Shown: in pieces, positions 8,798 to 17,068 of the stretch
Layout: every line of letters starts with the position of its first letter
How positions within the stretch are numbered: the first letter of the stretch is position 1
Assembly (NCBI RefSeq): GCF_030285785.1
Contig: NZ_CP127247.1
Location: 1,883,501 to 1,947,500, forward strand
Reading direction: 5' to 3'
Length of the DNA: 64,000 nucleotides
Source: Parasedimentitalea psychrophila
GTDB lineage: Bacteria; Pseudomonadota; Alphaproteobacteria; Rhodobacterales; Rhodobacteraceae
Translations under genes and position numbers: made by a program
The notes under the pieces: generated by a model
Told to the model about the DNA's origin: nothing
The model's database searches: none
The model's input: the letters and a program-made list of their open reading frames with translations, nothing else

Positions 8798-10081
8798 ATG
8801 AAATTGAAACTGACCACACTGGCGCTGAGCGCCCTGATGGCCGCTGGCCCCGCGATGGCGGATCTGGTGTTTCCATCGCTTAGCTATCGCACCGGCCCCT
8901 ATGCGGCTGGCGGCATTCCCTTTGCGGATGGCTATGCCGATTACTTTACCCTGCTGAACGAGCGCGATGGCGGCATCGGCGGCGTGATGACCAAGCTGAT
9001 CGAATGTGAGACCGGCTATAACACCGAAAAAGGTGTGGAATGCTACGAGTCCACCAAGGGCGAAGGCGCGCTGGTTTATCAACCGCTGTCGACCGGCATC
9101 ACCTATCAGCTGATCCCCAAAGTGACGGCGGATAATATTCCTCTGCACACCATGGGCTATGGCCGGACCTCGGCTGCCAACGGCGAAGTGTTCTCGAATG
9201 TCTTCAACTACCCGGCCAACTACTGGAACGGTGCCTCTGGCGTGATCAACTACCTGCTGGAAGCCAATGATGGCGACCTCAAGGGTAAGAAGATCGCTCT
9301 GGTTTACCACAACTCGGCCTATGGCAAAGAGCCGATCCGCACCCTGGAAGAGCTGTCCGCCAAACATGGCTTTGAGCTGATGGCTCTGCCTGTTGACCAC
9401 CCCGGTCAGGAGCAGAAAAGCCAGTGGCTGCAGATCCGCCGCGAGCGGCCGGACTATGTCACCATGTGGGGCTGGGGCGTGATGAACCAGGTTGCCATTC
9501 AGGAAGCCGCCAACATCCGCTTCCCGATGGAAAACTTCATCGGTGTCTGGTGGTCCGGTGCCGAGCATGACGTGATGTCTGCTGGCGATGCGGCTGATGG
9601 CTATAAGGCGCTGACCTTCCACAATGTTGGTCGTGACTTCCCGGTGTTCAACCACATCCAGAAGTTTGTTGTTGATACTGGCAAAGCCGCGGGCGCTGGC
9701 GATCAGATCGGTACCGTTCTGTATAACCGTGGCATGTACGCCGCGATGCTGGCCGCCGAAGCTGTGAAAACAGCCCAAGGCATCCACGGCACTGCCGACA
9801 TCGACGCAGCAATGATGCGCGATGGTATGGAAGCGCTGGAGATGAATGAAGCCAAGATGATCGATCTGGGCATGCCCAACTTTGGTCCAACGTTCAATGT
9901 GTCCTGTGAAAACCACGGTGGCCCCGGCCTGGTTGGTGTGACTCAGTGGGATGCGGGTAGCAAAACCTGGTCGCTGATCTCTGACTTCAAAGCCACAGAC
10001 GGTGACGTTATTGGTGCCTTGATCGCCGAAGATTCCGCGGCCTATGCAGCGGAAAACAAGATCGCTCCAAGCTGTAAGTAA
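8798..10081 (+). CDS. LIV-type ABC transporter substrate-binding protein
   Basis: 427 aa periplasmic binding protein of the Leu/Ile/Val-binding family (Peripla_BP_6). The open frame reaches back to 8690, but the ATG at 8798 with GGAGG upstream starts a clean Sec signal peptide (MKLKLTTLALSALMAAGPAMA, about 21 aa). Mature part begins DLVFPSLSYRTGPYA. Binding proteins in this subgroup, found with acyl-CoA ligases, are often for aromatic or aliphatic acids rather than amino acids (family knowledge; substrate here is inference). Flanked by hairpins on both sides, as usual for a gene that must be expressed above the rest of its operon. Confidence 0.92.
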   Translation: MKLKLTTLALSALMAAGPAMADLVFPSLSYRTGPYAAGGIPFADGYADYFTLLNERDGGIGGVMTKLIECETGYNTEKGVECYESTKGEGALVYQPLSTGITYQLIPKVTADNIPLHTMGYGRTSAANGEVFSNVFNYPANYWNGASGVINYLLEANDGDLKGKKIALVYHNSAYGKEPIRTLEELSAKHGFELMALPVDHPGQEQKSQWLQIRRERPDYVTMWGWGVMNQVAIQEAANIRFPMENFIGVWWSGAEHDVMSAGDAADGYKALTFHNVGRDFPVFNHIQKFVVDTGKAAGAGDQIGTVLYNRGMYAAMLAAEAVKTAQGIHGTADIDAAMMRDGMEALEMNEAKMIDLGMPNFGPTFNVSCENHGGPGLVGVTQWDAGSKTWSLISDFKATDGDVIGALIAEDSAAYAAENKIAPSCK

Positions 10082-10089
10082 ACCCGGTG

Positions 10090-10179
10090 GGGTCCAGACC
10101 CTGCTCTGGACCCAATCGAAACGGTGCGGCGGTTCGCTGCCGCACCACACTCCGCCAAGAGATCCGGGATCTGACCCGG
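10090..10179 (+). promoter_or_regulatory. three consecutive stem-loops after the binding-protein gene
   Basis: Stem 1: GGGTCCAGA (10090-10098) with TCTGGACCC (10105-10113). Stem 2: GGTGCGGC (10123-10130) with GCCGCACC (10139-10146). Stem 3: CCGGG (10164-10168) with CCCGG (10175-10179). None has a T run, so they look like mRNA-stabilising or processing structures that keep the binding-protein message more abundant than the downstream ATPase message. Confidence 0.55.
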
Positions 10180-10199
10180 GACGGATGAGGACAAGCCTG

Positions 10200-11036
10200 A
10201 TGCTGGATGCAGCCAAAACGACTGATGTGCAGGCCGAGACCCTGCTTGAGATCAACAATATCGAAGTGATCTACAACCACGTGATCCTGGTGCTGAAAGG
10301 CGTCAGCCTGACGGTCCCCAAAGGCGGTATTATTGCCCTGTTGGGGGGCAATGGCGCGGGCAAGACAACGACGCTGAAAGCGATCTCGAACCTGCTGCTC
10401 TCGGAGCGCGGTGAGGTGACCAAGGGGTCGATCAAATATCGTGGTGTGGACGTGCATGGGTCTGACCCGGCCGAGCTGGTGCGACAGGGGGTGATCCAGG
10501 TGATGGAGGGCCGCCATTGTTTCGAACACCTGACGGTCGAGGAAAATCTGCTGACCGGCGCCTATACCCGTACTGATGGCAAGGCCAATATCGCCGCTGA
10601 TCTGGAGATGGTTTACACCTATTTCCCACGCCTGAAAGATCGTCGCAAAAGCCAGGCAGGTTATACCTCAGGCGGGGAACAACAGATGGTGGCAATGGGG
10701 CGCGCCCTGATGAGCCGCCCTGAAACCGTGCTGCTGGACGAACCCTCGATGGGGCTGGCACCGCAGCTGGTGGAACAGATTTTTGAGATCGTGAAATCGA
10801 TCAATCAAAAGGAAGGCGTGACCTTCCTGCTGGCCGAACAGAATACCAATATGGCGCTGAAATATGCCCATTATGGCTATATTCTGGAATCCGGTCGCGT
10901 CGTGATGGACGGCCCTGCGGCTGAACTGCGCGAAAACCCCGATGTAAAAGAGTTTTACCTGGGCATGTCAGATGAGGGCCGTAAATCCTTCCGTGATGTG
11001 CGCTCATATCGCCGCCGTAAACGGTGGCTCAGTTAA
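10200..11036 (+). CDS. LIV-type ABC transporter ATP-binding protein (LivF-like)
   Basis: 278 aa ATPase with Walker A GGNGAGKTT, signature TSGGEQQM and Walker B VLLDEPSMGLAP, all typical of LivF. The frame is open from 10044, but that stretch is the hairpin-rich leader; ATG 10200, with GAGG upstream, starts MLDAAKTTDVQ and gives the family length. Its C-terminus is slightly extended (RSYRRRKRWLS). The stop overlaps the start of the next gene (TAATG), so the downstream ligase is translationally coupled. Confidence 0.92.
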   Translation: MLDAAKTTDVQAETLLEINNIEVIYNHVILVLKGVSLTVPKGGIIALLGGNGAGKTTTLKAISNLLLSERGEVTKGSIKYRGVDVHGSDPAELVRQGVIQVMEGRHCFEHLTVEENLLTGAYTRTDGKANIAADLEMVYTYFPRLKDRRKSQAGYTSGGEQQMVAMGRALMSRPETVLLDEPSMGLAPQLVEQIFEIVKSINQKEGVTFLLAEQNTNMALKYAHYGYILESGRVVMDGPAAELRENPDVKEFYLGMSDEGRKSFRDVRSYRRRKRWLS

Positions 11037-12250
11037 TGGATAACAGTGCTGACATGACCTATTATGACGCGCTTGAAACCCGGTCAGCAGATGAGCGGGC
11101 CAAGGCTCAGCTTGACGGGCTGCGCGGGCAGATTGACCGCGCCCGCGCCGCCAAGAATGCCTGCAATCTGGACGGACCCGAAGTGCAAGACCTCTCGGAT
11201 CTGGCGCAATACCCGGTGCTGCGCAAGGCAGAGCTAAGCGCATGGCAAAAGGCAAATCCGCCCTTTGGGGGCATTGCGGTGTCCAATGTCGCGCATATCT
11301 TTCAGTCGCCGGGGCCGATCTATGAACCCGGTGGCATCACCCATGACTGGTGGCGCATGGGCCGGTTCCTGCATGCCTGCGGTATCGGTGCGGGTGATGT
11401 GGTGCAGAACTGCTTTGGCTACCACCTGACCCCGGCGGGGATGATCTTTGAAAGCGGCGCCCGGGCGGTTGGGGCCACGGTTCTGCCGGCTGGTACCGGT
11501 CAGACCGAACTGCAGGTGACGGCGGCCCGCGATGTGGGGGCCACCGCTTATGCCGGCACGCCGGATTACCTGAAGGTGATCTTGGACAAGGCCGACAGCA
11601 TGGGGATCAAGCTGAACTTCTCCAAGGCGGCGGTGGGCGGTGGCGCATTGTTCCCCAGCCTGCGTCAGGAATACGCCGATCGCGGCATTGCCTGCCTGCA
11701 ATCTTACGCCACCGCAGATCTGGGCAACATCGCCTATGAAAGCGCGGCAATGGAAGGCATGATCGTTGACGAAAAGGTCATCGTCGAAATCGTCACGCCG
11801 GGCACCGGCACTCCGGTGGCACCGGGAGAGGTCGGCGAAGTTGTGGTCACCACGCTGAACACTGACTATCCGCTGATCCGCTTTGCCACTGGCGATCTGA
11901 GCGCGGTGATGCCGGGCCTCAGCCCCTGTGGCCGCACCAATATGCGGATCAAGGGCTGGATGGGCCGCGCCGACCAGACCACCAAGATCAAGGGCATGTT
12001 TGTGCGCCCCGAACAGGTGGCGACACTGGTGGCCAGGCATGATGAGGTGACCAGAGCGCGGGTGATTGTCCGCCGTGAGGGCGAGATGGACGCGATGACG
12101 GTTCAGATCGAAACTCCGGGCGGCGATGAGATCGCCTATGGGCGGTCTGTGATCGAGGTGCTGAAACTGAAGGCCAAGGTCGAGATGGTGTCGCCGGGAA
12201 GCCTTCCCAAAGACGGGTTGGTGATCGAGGATCAGCGAAAATACGACTGA
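11036..12250 (+). CDS. phenylacetate-CoA-ligase-like AMP-binding protein
   Basis: About 404 aa of the PaaK-like branch of adenylate-forming enzymes: an N-terminal FGGIAVS segment, IFQSPGPIYEPGG, RFATGDLSAV and the C-terminal KGMFVRPEQV that marks the PaaK C-terminal domain. The ATG at 11036 overlaps the LivF stop; ATG 11054 (MTYYDALE) and GTG 11024 are alternatives. PaaK forms aryl-CoA thioesters from aromatic acids; this homologue's substrate is unknown. Together with the ligase at 3617 it brackets the importer, so the operon carries two distinct CoA ligases. Confidence 0.87.
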   Translation: MDNSADMTYYDALETRSADERAKAQLDGLRGQIDRARAAKNACNLDGPEVQDLSDLAQYPVLRKAELSAWQKANPPFGGIAVSNVAHIFQSPGPIYEPGGITHDWWRMGRFLHACGIGAGDVVQNCFGYHLTPAGMIFESGARAVGATVLPAGTGQTELQVTAARDVGATAYAGTPDYLKVILDKADSMGIKLNFSKAAVGGGALFPSLRQEYADRGIACLQSYATADLGNIAYESAAMEGMIVDEKVIVEIVTPGTGTPVAPGEVGEVVVTTLNTDYPLIRFATGDLSAVMPGLSPCGRTNMRIKGWMGRADQTTKIKGMFVRPEQVATLVARHDEVTRARVIVRREGEMDAMTVQIETPGGDEIAYGRSVIEVLKLKAKVEMVSPGSLPKDGLVIEDQRKYD

Positions 12251-12271
12251 TCCCGCTGGATTTTGCCAAAG

Positions 12272-12307
12272 AAGCCCCGAATGCCCGCCGGTATTCGGGG
12301 CTTTTTG
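12272..12307 (+). terminator. rho-independent terminator of the ligase/LIV operon
   Basis: Perfect 11-bp stem AAGCCCCGAAT (12272-12282) / ATTCGGGGCTT (12293-12303) followed by TTTTG, 22 nt after the last stop of the operon. Confidence 0.9.
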
Positions 12308-12407
12308 TCTTGGATGAGCTTTCGATCTGGAGTTTCCGAGCAATTTTGTCGCATAAGAGGCCAGTCCTATTACCCAGTCCCAATTACAAAGACGGATCAA
12401 CTGAACC

Positions 12408-14078
12408 GTGAGCGATACCCCTGATTACGCCCGCAAGGGCAGCCGCCGTGGCAAAAAAGGCGGCAGCCGCCTGTTGTCGGTGCTGGCCTGGACCGTGGCG
12501 CTGGCCTGTCTGTTGCCAATGGTGGCGGTGGTTCTGGCCGCAGTGACCGGCGGCACCGACACTGTCTCGCATCTGATGGAGACCGTGTTGCTGCGCTATA
12601 CCGGCACCACCATTGTGTTGGTCTGTCTGGTAGCCGTGGGGACGTTTTTGTTTGGCGTCGGCGCCGCCTGGTTGGTGACAATGACCAAGTTTCCGGGGGT
12701 GCGTTTCTTTGAAATGGCGCTGATCCTGCCCTTGGCCTTTCCCGCCTATGTTCTGGCCTATGCCTATACTTTTGTTCTGGATCATCCCGGAGTGGTGCAG
12801 TCCACCCTGCGACAGGTCACCGGCTGGGGGCCGCGCGACTATTGGTTCCCCGAGATCCGCTCGACCGTTGGCGCCGCATTGATGCTGGTGCTGGTGCTGT
12901 ACCCTTACGTCTACCTGCTGGCCCGCGCCGCCTTTCTGCAGCAAAGCGCCGGGGCCTTTTTGGCGGCGCGGGCTTTGGGCAATACTGCCTGGCAGGCGTT
13001 CTGGCGGGTCAGCCTGCCGATGGCCCGGCCGGCCATTGCCTCCGGAGTGCTGTTGGCGATCATGGAGACCATCGCCGATTTTGGCACCGTGTCCTATTTT
13101 GGCGTGCAGACCTTTGCCACCGGCATCTATACCAGCTGGTTTTCCATGGGTGACCGGGCTGGCGCGGCGCAGCTGGCCCTGGTGTTGCTGGGATTCGCAC
13201 TGACCCTGGCCGTGGTTGAGCGCTCGACCCGTGGCAAAGCCCGCTACCATCAGGCCGGCAAGCAACACAACAAGATGCCACCGAGCACCCTGACGGGCGG
13301 CAAGATGCTGATTGCCTGGGGGCTCTGTGCCATTCCGGTTCTGTTGGGGTTTCTGCTGCCGGTGGTTATTCTGGTCGATATGGGGCTGGAGTCGGAGCAG
13401 AACCTGTTCAGCCGCCGTTACATCGGCTTTATCCTGAACTCCCTGACACTGGCCAGTGTCGCGGCGCTGCTGACGGTCTGCGCGGCGGTCTGCATTGGCT
13501 TCTATCTGCGACTGCAACCGGGGCGCACCGCCACGGCTGCGGCCTATGCCGCGCGGCTGGGCTACGCGGTGCCGGGCGGAGTGATTGCGGTTGGCCTGAT
13601 GGTGCCCTTTGCCGCTTTTGACAACACGCTGGATGCCTGGATGCGCAGCACCTTTGACATCCGCACCGGGCTGTTGATCACCGGCTCGATCTGGTTGCTG
13701 ATTGCCGCCTATATGGTGCGCTTCCTGGCCGCCGCCCTGGGCGCCTATGAGGGCGGTCAGAGCACCGTACATGTCAACATGGACGCCGCCGCCAGATCGC
13801 TGGGGCAGGGGCCCTTTGGCATGCTGCGCCGGGTCCACCTGCCGATCCTGTCGCCCAGCCTGCTGACGGCGCTGCTGATTGTCTTTGTCGATGTGATGAA
13901 GGAACTGCCGGCCACCTTGATCATGCGGCCATTCAATTATGACACGCTGGCGATCCAGGCCTACCGGCTGGCCTCGGACGAGCGGCTGGAGGGCGCTGCA
14001 GTGCCGTCACTGGTGATTATGGCGGTGGGGCTGCTGCCGGTCATCCTGATCTGCCGACAGGTCGGACGCCGCCGCTAA
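12408..14078 (+). CDS. ferric iron ABC transporter permease (FbpB-like, two permease domains)
   Basis: 556 aa with about twelve membrane segments forming two tandem binding-protein-dependent permease domains (about 20-270 and 300-555), the layout of FbpB/SfuB iron(III) permeases. EAA-loop-like motifs occur in each half (ARALGNTAWQAFWRVSLPMARPA and the ARSLGQGPFG region). Start is GTG at 12408. Predicted partner is the iron-binding protein encoded convergently at 14361-15377. No ATPase (FbpC) lies in the window, so it must be encoded elsewhere or shared. Confidence 0.88.
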   Translation: MSDTPDYARKGSRRGKKGGSRLLSVLAWTVALACLLPMVAVVLAAVTGGTDTVSHLMETVLLRYTGTTIVLVCLVAVGTFLFGVGAAWLVTMTKFPGVRFFEMALILPLAFPAYVLAYAYTFVLDHPGVVQSTLRQVTGWGPRDYWFPEIRSTVGAALMLVLVLYPYVYLLARAAFLQQSAGAFLAARALGNTAWQAFWRVSLPMARPAIASGVLLAIMETIADFGTVSYFGVQTFATGIYTSWFSMGDRAGAAQLALVLLGFALTLAVVERSTRGKARYHQAGKQHNKMPPSTLTGGKMLIAWGLCAIPVLLGFLLPVVILVDMGLESEQNLFSRRYIGFILNSLTLASVAALLTVCAAVCIGFYLRLQPGRTATAAAYAARLGYAVPGGVIAVGLMVPFAAFDNTLDAWMRSTFDIRTGLLITGSIWLLIAAYMVRFLAAALGAYEGGQSTVHVNMDAAARSLGQGPFGMLRRVHLPILSPSLLTALLIVFVDVMKELPATLIMRPFNYDTLAIQAYRLASDERLEGAAVPSLVIMAVGLLPVILICRQVGRRR

Positions 14079-14303
14079 AGCGGGCTCAGCCGCCGCAGCC
14101 GCCGCAGTCGCCGCAGCTGCCGCCTTGCGGGCAGGCCCGCCTGGGAGCGCAGCTCAACACCCATTTTCTGGCTTTTTACCGGGGGGCCTTCTACCGGGGG
14201 GGGGCTTCTATCGGCGGCCAACTGTTTGGTGACAGAGGTTCGACCATATCGAGCCTTGGCTGCCAAATGTCTTCAGGTCAGGTCAGATCAGGGCAAACGC
14301 AAA
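14079..14303. other. convergent intergenic region, low-complexity GC tract
   Basis: Non-coding gap between the permease stop and the binding-protein terminator. It holds a CCGCAGCCG-type trinucleotide-like run at about 14091-14120 and a C/G-rich CCGGGGGG tract near 14178-14210. No gene seen. Confidence 0.5.
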
Positions 14304-14329
14304 CAAGGCGCGAAACGGTCCGCGCCTTG
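14304..14329 (-). terminator. terminator of the iron-binding-protein gene
   Basis: Stem CAAGGCGCG (14304-14312) / CGCGCCTTG (14321-14329), about 30 nt beyond the stop of the minus-strand binding-protein gene; read on the minus strand it is followed by TTTGCGTTTG. Confidence 0.7.
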
Positions 14330-14360
14330 TCCAAATTATATCCACTCAAAGGGAGAGAGA

Positions 14361-15377
14361 TTATTTCCAGTTCACTTCGTTGAAGATCTTCTGGGCCACA
14401 GGGATGTTCTTGGCGACGTCAGCCAGAATAACATCGTCGGCCTTGAAGTCACCCAGCGCAGCCACGCTTGGGGCCAGCTCTACACCGGCAACTACCGGGA
14501 ATTCGTCATTGCCGTTCGAGAAGTATTGCTGCGCCTGAGGCGAGGCCAGATATTCCAGGAACTTGATGGCGTTGGCTTTGTTTGGGGCATGGGCTGCAAC
14601 ACCGGCGCCGGACAGGTTCATATGGGCCCCCTCAGCGTCCTGCGATGGGAATGCCCAGCCGATCATCTCGCGACTGTCTGAAAGGCCTTTGACATTTTTG
14701 CGGATCGAGCGGGCAAAGTAGTATGTATTGGCAACTGAGATTTCGCACTGGCCAGAGACAATGCCGCGCAGCTGGTCGGTGTCACCGCCCTGCGGGTCAC
14801 GCGCCATATTGGCCACCACGCCTGCAGCCCAGTCCTTGGCAACCTCTTCACCGTGGTGTGTCACGATCGACGCCAGCAGAGTCTGGTTGTAGGTGTTGGT
14901 CGACGACCGGATGCAAACCATGCCTTTGTATTCAGGCTTGGCCAGGTCCAGGTAGGTTGCGGGTGGGTTGGCAACCTCTGCCTTGTCGAAAAAGATGATC
15001 CGCGCCCGCTGCGAGAAGCCAAACCACATATTGTCGGTGTCTTGCAGGTTGGCAGGGATCTTGTCTTCAAGAACGTCGCTGTCGATGGCCTGCAGAATAC
15101 CGGCATTCCTGGCCCGGGCCAGACGCGAGGTGTCAACCGTCAGCAGGATATCAGCAGGCGAGTTCGCCCCTTCGGCCTGCATCCGCGCAATCAGCTCGTC
15201 GGCCTTGCCTTCGATGCGGTTGATGGTGATGCCGGTGGCCTCTTCGAAATCAGAATACAACCGCTCGTCGGTGTCATAATGGCGCGAAGAATACAGGTTC
15301 AACTCGCCGCTTGCAGCAGCCGAAGTGGCCACCACGGCAGTGAGCGCAGAGGCGATGATTGTAGTAGATTTCAGCAT
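14361..15377 (-). CDS. Fe(3+) ABC transporter substrate-binding protein (FbpA/FutA-like)
   Basis: 338 aa periplasmic iron-binding protein. Sec signal peptide MLKSTTIIASALTAVVATSAAA, then GELNLYSSRHYDTDE, the usual start of FutA/FbpA mature proteins. The tandem tyrosines in ANTYYFARS match the iron-ligand pair of the family. The frame extends to a TTG at 15389, but the ATG at 15377 starts the signal peptide. The promoter region carries a perfect -10 and two palindromes suggesting iron control. Confidence 0.92.
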   Translation of the reverse strand: MLKSTTIIASALTAVVATSAAASGELNLYSSRHYDTDERLYSDFEEATGITINRIEGKADELIARMQAEGANSPADILLTVDTSRLARARNAGILQAIDSDVLEDKIPANLQDTDNMWFGFSQRARIIFFDKAEVANPPATYLDLAKPEYKGMVCIRSSTNTYNQTLLASIVTHHGEEVAKDWAAGVVANMARDPQGGDTDQLRGIVSGQCEISVANTYYFARSIRKNVKGLSDSREMIGWAFPSQDAEGAHMNLSGAGVAAHAPNKANAIKFLEYLASPQAQQYFSNGNDEFPVVAGVELAPSVAALGDFKADDVILADVAKNIPVAQKIFNEVNWK

Positions 15378-15420
15378 GACATGTCCCAATGTGAATCACG
15401 GATTCGGAGAGTATTCCCGA

Positions 15421-15482
15421 CTGATTTAGTCAATTATACGAAATTGATCCAGATGCAAATCTAAACTGACAAAATTAGTCAG
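15421..15482 (-). promoter_or_regulatory. promoter and operator-like palindromes upstream of the iron-binding gene
   Basis: On the minus strand a consensus -10 TATAAT lies at 15433-15438. It adjoins CTGATTTAGTCA (15421-15432), and a second palindrome CTGAC-N7-GTCAG lies at 15466-15482. TGA...TCA palindromes of this kind resemble the iron-responsive boxes described for Rhodobacterales (RirA/IscR-type); assignment to a specific regulator is inference. Confidence 0.5.
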
Positions 15483-15580
15483 AAAAATGAAGGTGTCTAA
15501 AACTGATGTCCAGCGGAGCGGAAAATAGGCGGCTAGGCATTGGCTAAATGGCCCGGCCAAGACATTGCTGTTAAACGCAA

Positions 15581-15607
15581 AAAACCGCATCCCAGGGATG
15601 CGGTTTT
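15581..15607 (-). terminator. terminator of rpmJ
   Basis: 12-bp stem AAAACCGCATCC / GGATGCGGTTTT with a 3-nt loop, 26 nt past the rpmJ stop. The flanking A and T runs make it usable in both directions. Confidence 0.85.
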
Positions 15608-15633
15608 CAAAACGTCTCTAGCAATGCGAGAAC

Positions 15634-15759
15634 TTAGCCCTGACGTGCTTTGAAGCGGGGCTGAGTTTTGTTGATCACGTAGACGCGACCCTTACGACGC
15701 ACAATGCGGCAATCCCGGTGCCGGTTCTTGAGCGAGCGGAGCGAGTTCTTGACTTTCAT
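15634..15759 (-). CDS. rpmJ: 50S ribosomal protein L36 (long variant)
   Basis: 41-aa ORF beginning [20 protein letters not shown] and ending RFKARQG, the C-minus-like L36 form with a longer tail seen in alphaproteobacteria. CAGGAG precedes the ATG at good spacing. Small basic protein of the large ribosomal subunit. Followed by a strong terminator, so monocistronic. The single internal cysteine (HRDCR) means the classical C4 zinc site is absent. Confidence 0.95.
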   Translation of the reverse strand: MKVKNSLRSLKNRHRDCRIVRRKGRVYVINKTQPRFKARQG

Positions 15760-15838
15760 CAGTCTTCTCCTGTTCTGCGGCGCGAACCAGCGCCTGGGTT
15801 ACGGGTGTCATGACCTTACAGTCACAACAATGAATTCA

Positions 15839-15913
15839 TGGTGGGCACTACAAGGTTCGAACTTGTGACCCCTTCGATGTCAACGAAGTGCTCTACCGCT
15901 GAGCTAAGCGCCC
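15839..15913 (-). tRNA. tRNA-Val (GAC)
   Basis: Cloverleaf on the minus strand: acceptor GGGCGCT / AGTGCCC, D arm TAGCTCAGCGGTAGAGCA, anticodon stem CTTCG / CGAAG with loop TTGACAT (anticodon GAC), T arm ACAAG-TTCGAAC-CTTGT, and encoded CCA. Confidence 0.95.
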
Positions 15914-16072
15914 ATGAATACCGGCGTTTATTTCCAGCCCCAATTAATCGGGGCCGAGAGGTCTGCGCCAGTGAAGGGGTCTATAAAAGGAGTCGTGCAG
16001 GGGCGCAAGAGCTTTTGACCACAGAAATTTCCGCTCTATGCTGTTTCTTGAACCAGACGCACCGGAGATAGG

Positions 16073-16933
16073 ATGTCCAAGGCTGCATTTCACGTATTTT
16101 CTCCGAAAAAACTGCTATCTGGCGTGGTTTTTGCCTCGCCACATAGCGGTGCGGAATACTCGGACGCGTTTATCTCCCGGTCGATTCTGTCGCCGCATCA
16201 AATCCGAAGCTCGGAAGATGCATTTGTAGACCAGCTTTTTGCCGCGGCGCCGGACTTTGGAGTGCCATTGCTGACGGCGGTGGCGCCCCGGGCCTTTGTG
16301 GATCTCAACCGCGCCATTGACGAATTGGACCCGGCCTTGATTGAGGATGTCCCGCGCCGAGGGCAAAACCCGCGGATTGCCTCCGGGCTCGGGGTGATTC
16401 CCCGTGTTGTCGCCCAGGGGCGGCCGATTCATCGGGGCAAGCTGACGCTGGCTGAGGCGCAGCAGAGGATCAACCGCTACTGGATCCCCTATCATTCTGA
16501 ACTGCAACGATTGCTGCAACAGGCGCAGAGCCAGTTTGGCCAGGCGATCCTGGTGGATTGCCACTCGATGCCGCATGAGGCGCTCCAAACGATGGGCAAA
16601 GGCAGTGGTCCTTTGCCCCAGGTGGTTCTGGGAGATCGGTTCGGCACCTCAGCCAGCGGCGCGGTGACCGACCAGATTGAGGCGGCCTTTGTTGCCGCAG
16701 GTCTGAATGTGTGGCGCAATACACCTTTTGCCGGCGCCTATATTACTCAGGCCTATGGGCGTCCCTCACGCGGTCAACATGCGGTGCAGGTGGAAATTGA
16801 CCGGGCACTCTATATGGATGAGGCGGCGATACAACCGAGCAGCAATTTTGCCGCCCTGAAGGCGCTGCTGCGGGGGGTCATCATCGAAATCTCGCAGATT
16901 GGCGCCGAACCGGCCTCTCTGGCCGCAGAATAA
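16073..16933 (+). CDS. N-formylglutamate amidohydrolase
   Basis: 286 aa of the N-formylglutamate amidohydrolase family (HutG type), hydrolysing N-formyl-L-glutamate (last step of one histidine degradation route) or related N-formyl compounds. Early ASPHSGAEY and the later VDCHSMP and AYITQAYG motifs match the family. GGAGATAGG precedes the ATG. It stands alone here, not with other hut genes, so it may be a generic formyl-amide hydrolase. Confidence 0.9.
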   Translation: MSKAAFHVFSPKKLLSGVVFASPHSGAEYSDAFISRSILSPHQIRSSEDAFVDQLFAAAPDFGVPLLTAVAPRAFVDLNRAIDELDPALIEDVPRRGQNPRIASGLGVIPRVVAQGRPIHRGKLTLAEAQQRINRYWIPYHSELQRLLQQAQSQFGQAILVDCHSMPHEALQTMGKGSGPLPQVVLGDRFGTSASGAVTDQIEAAFVAAGLNVWRNTPFAGAYITQAYGRPSRGQHAVQVEIDRALYMDEAAIQPSSNFAALKALLRGVIIEISQIGAEPASLAAE

Positions 16934-16972
16934 GGGAGCGCTGCCCCCTTCGCAGGCAAAGCCTGCTCCTCC

Positions 16973-17036
16973 CCCGGGATATTTCTGGCCAGATGAAGCA
17001 GGGATCCTTTTCATCTGGCCGGTAAATATCCTGGGG
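16973..17036. repeat. inverted intergenic repeat (GGCCAGATGAA / TTCATCTGGCC)
   Basis: ATATTT..GGCCAGATGAA (16979-16997) is mirrored by TTCATCTGGCC..AAATAT (17010-17029), bordered by CCCCGGG and CCTGGGG. It separates convergent genes and probably serves as a bidirectional terminator. I recall very similar elements scattered through roseobacter genomes. Confidence 0.6.
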
Positions 17037-17068
17037 TCTGGGGCAAAGCCCCAGCCGCCGGAGGCGGA

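Noticed and set aside
12384-13838. 484-codon minus-strand frame opposite the iron permease
   Set aside because: Antisense shadow; no family features.
14079-14303. CCGCAG-type run after the iron permease as a coding extension
   Set aside because: The permease ends with a clear stop and the run is low-complexity intergenic sequence.
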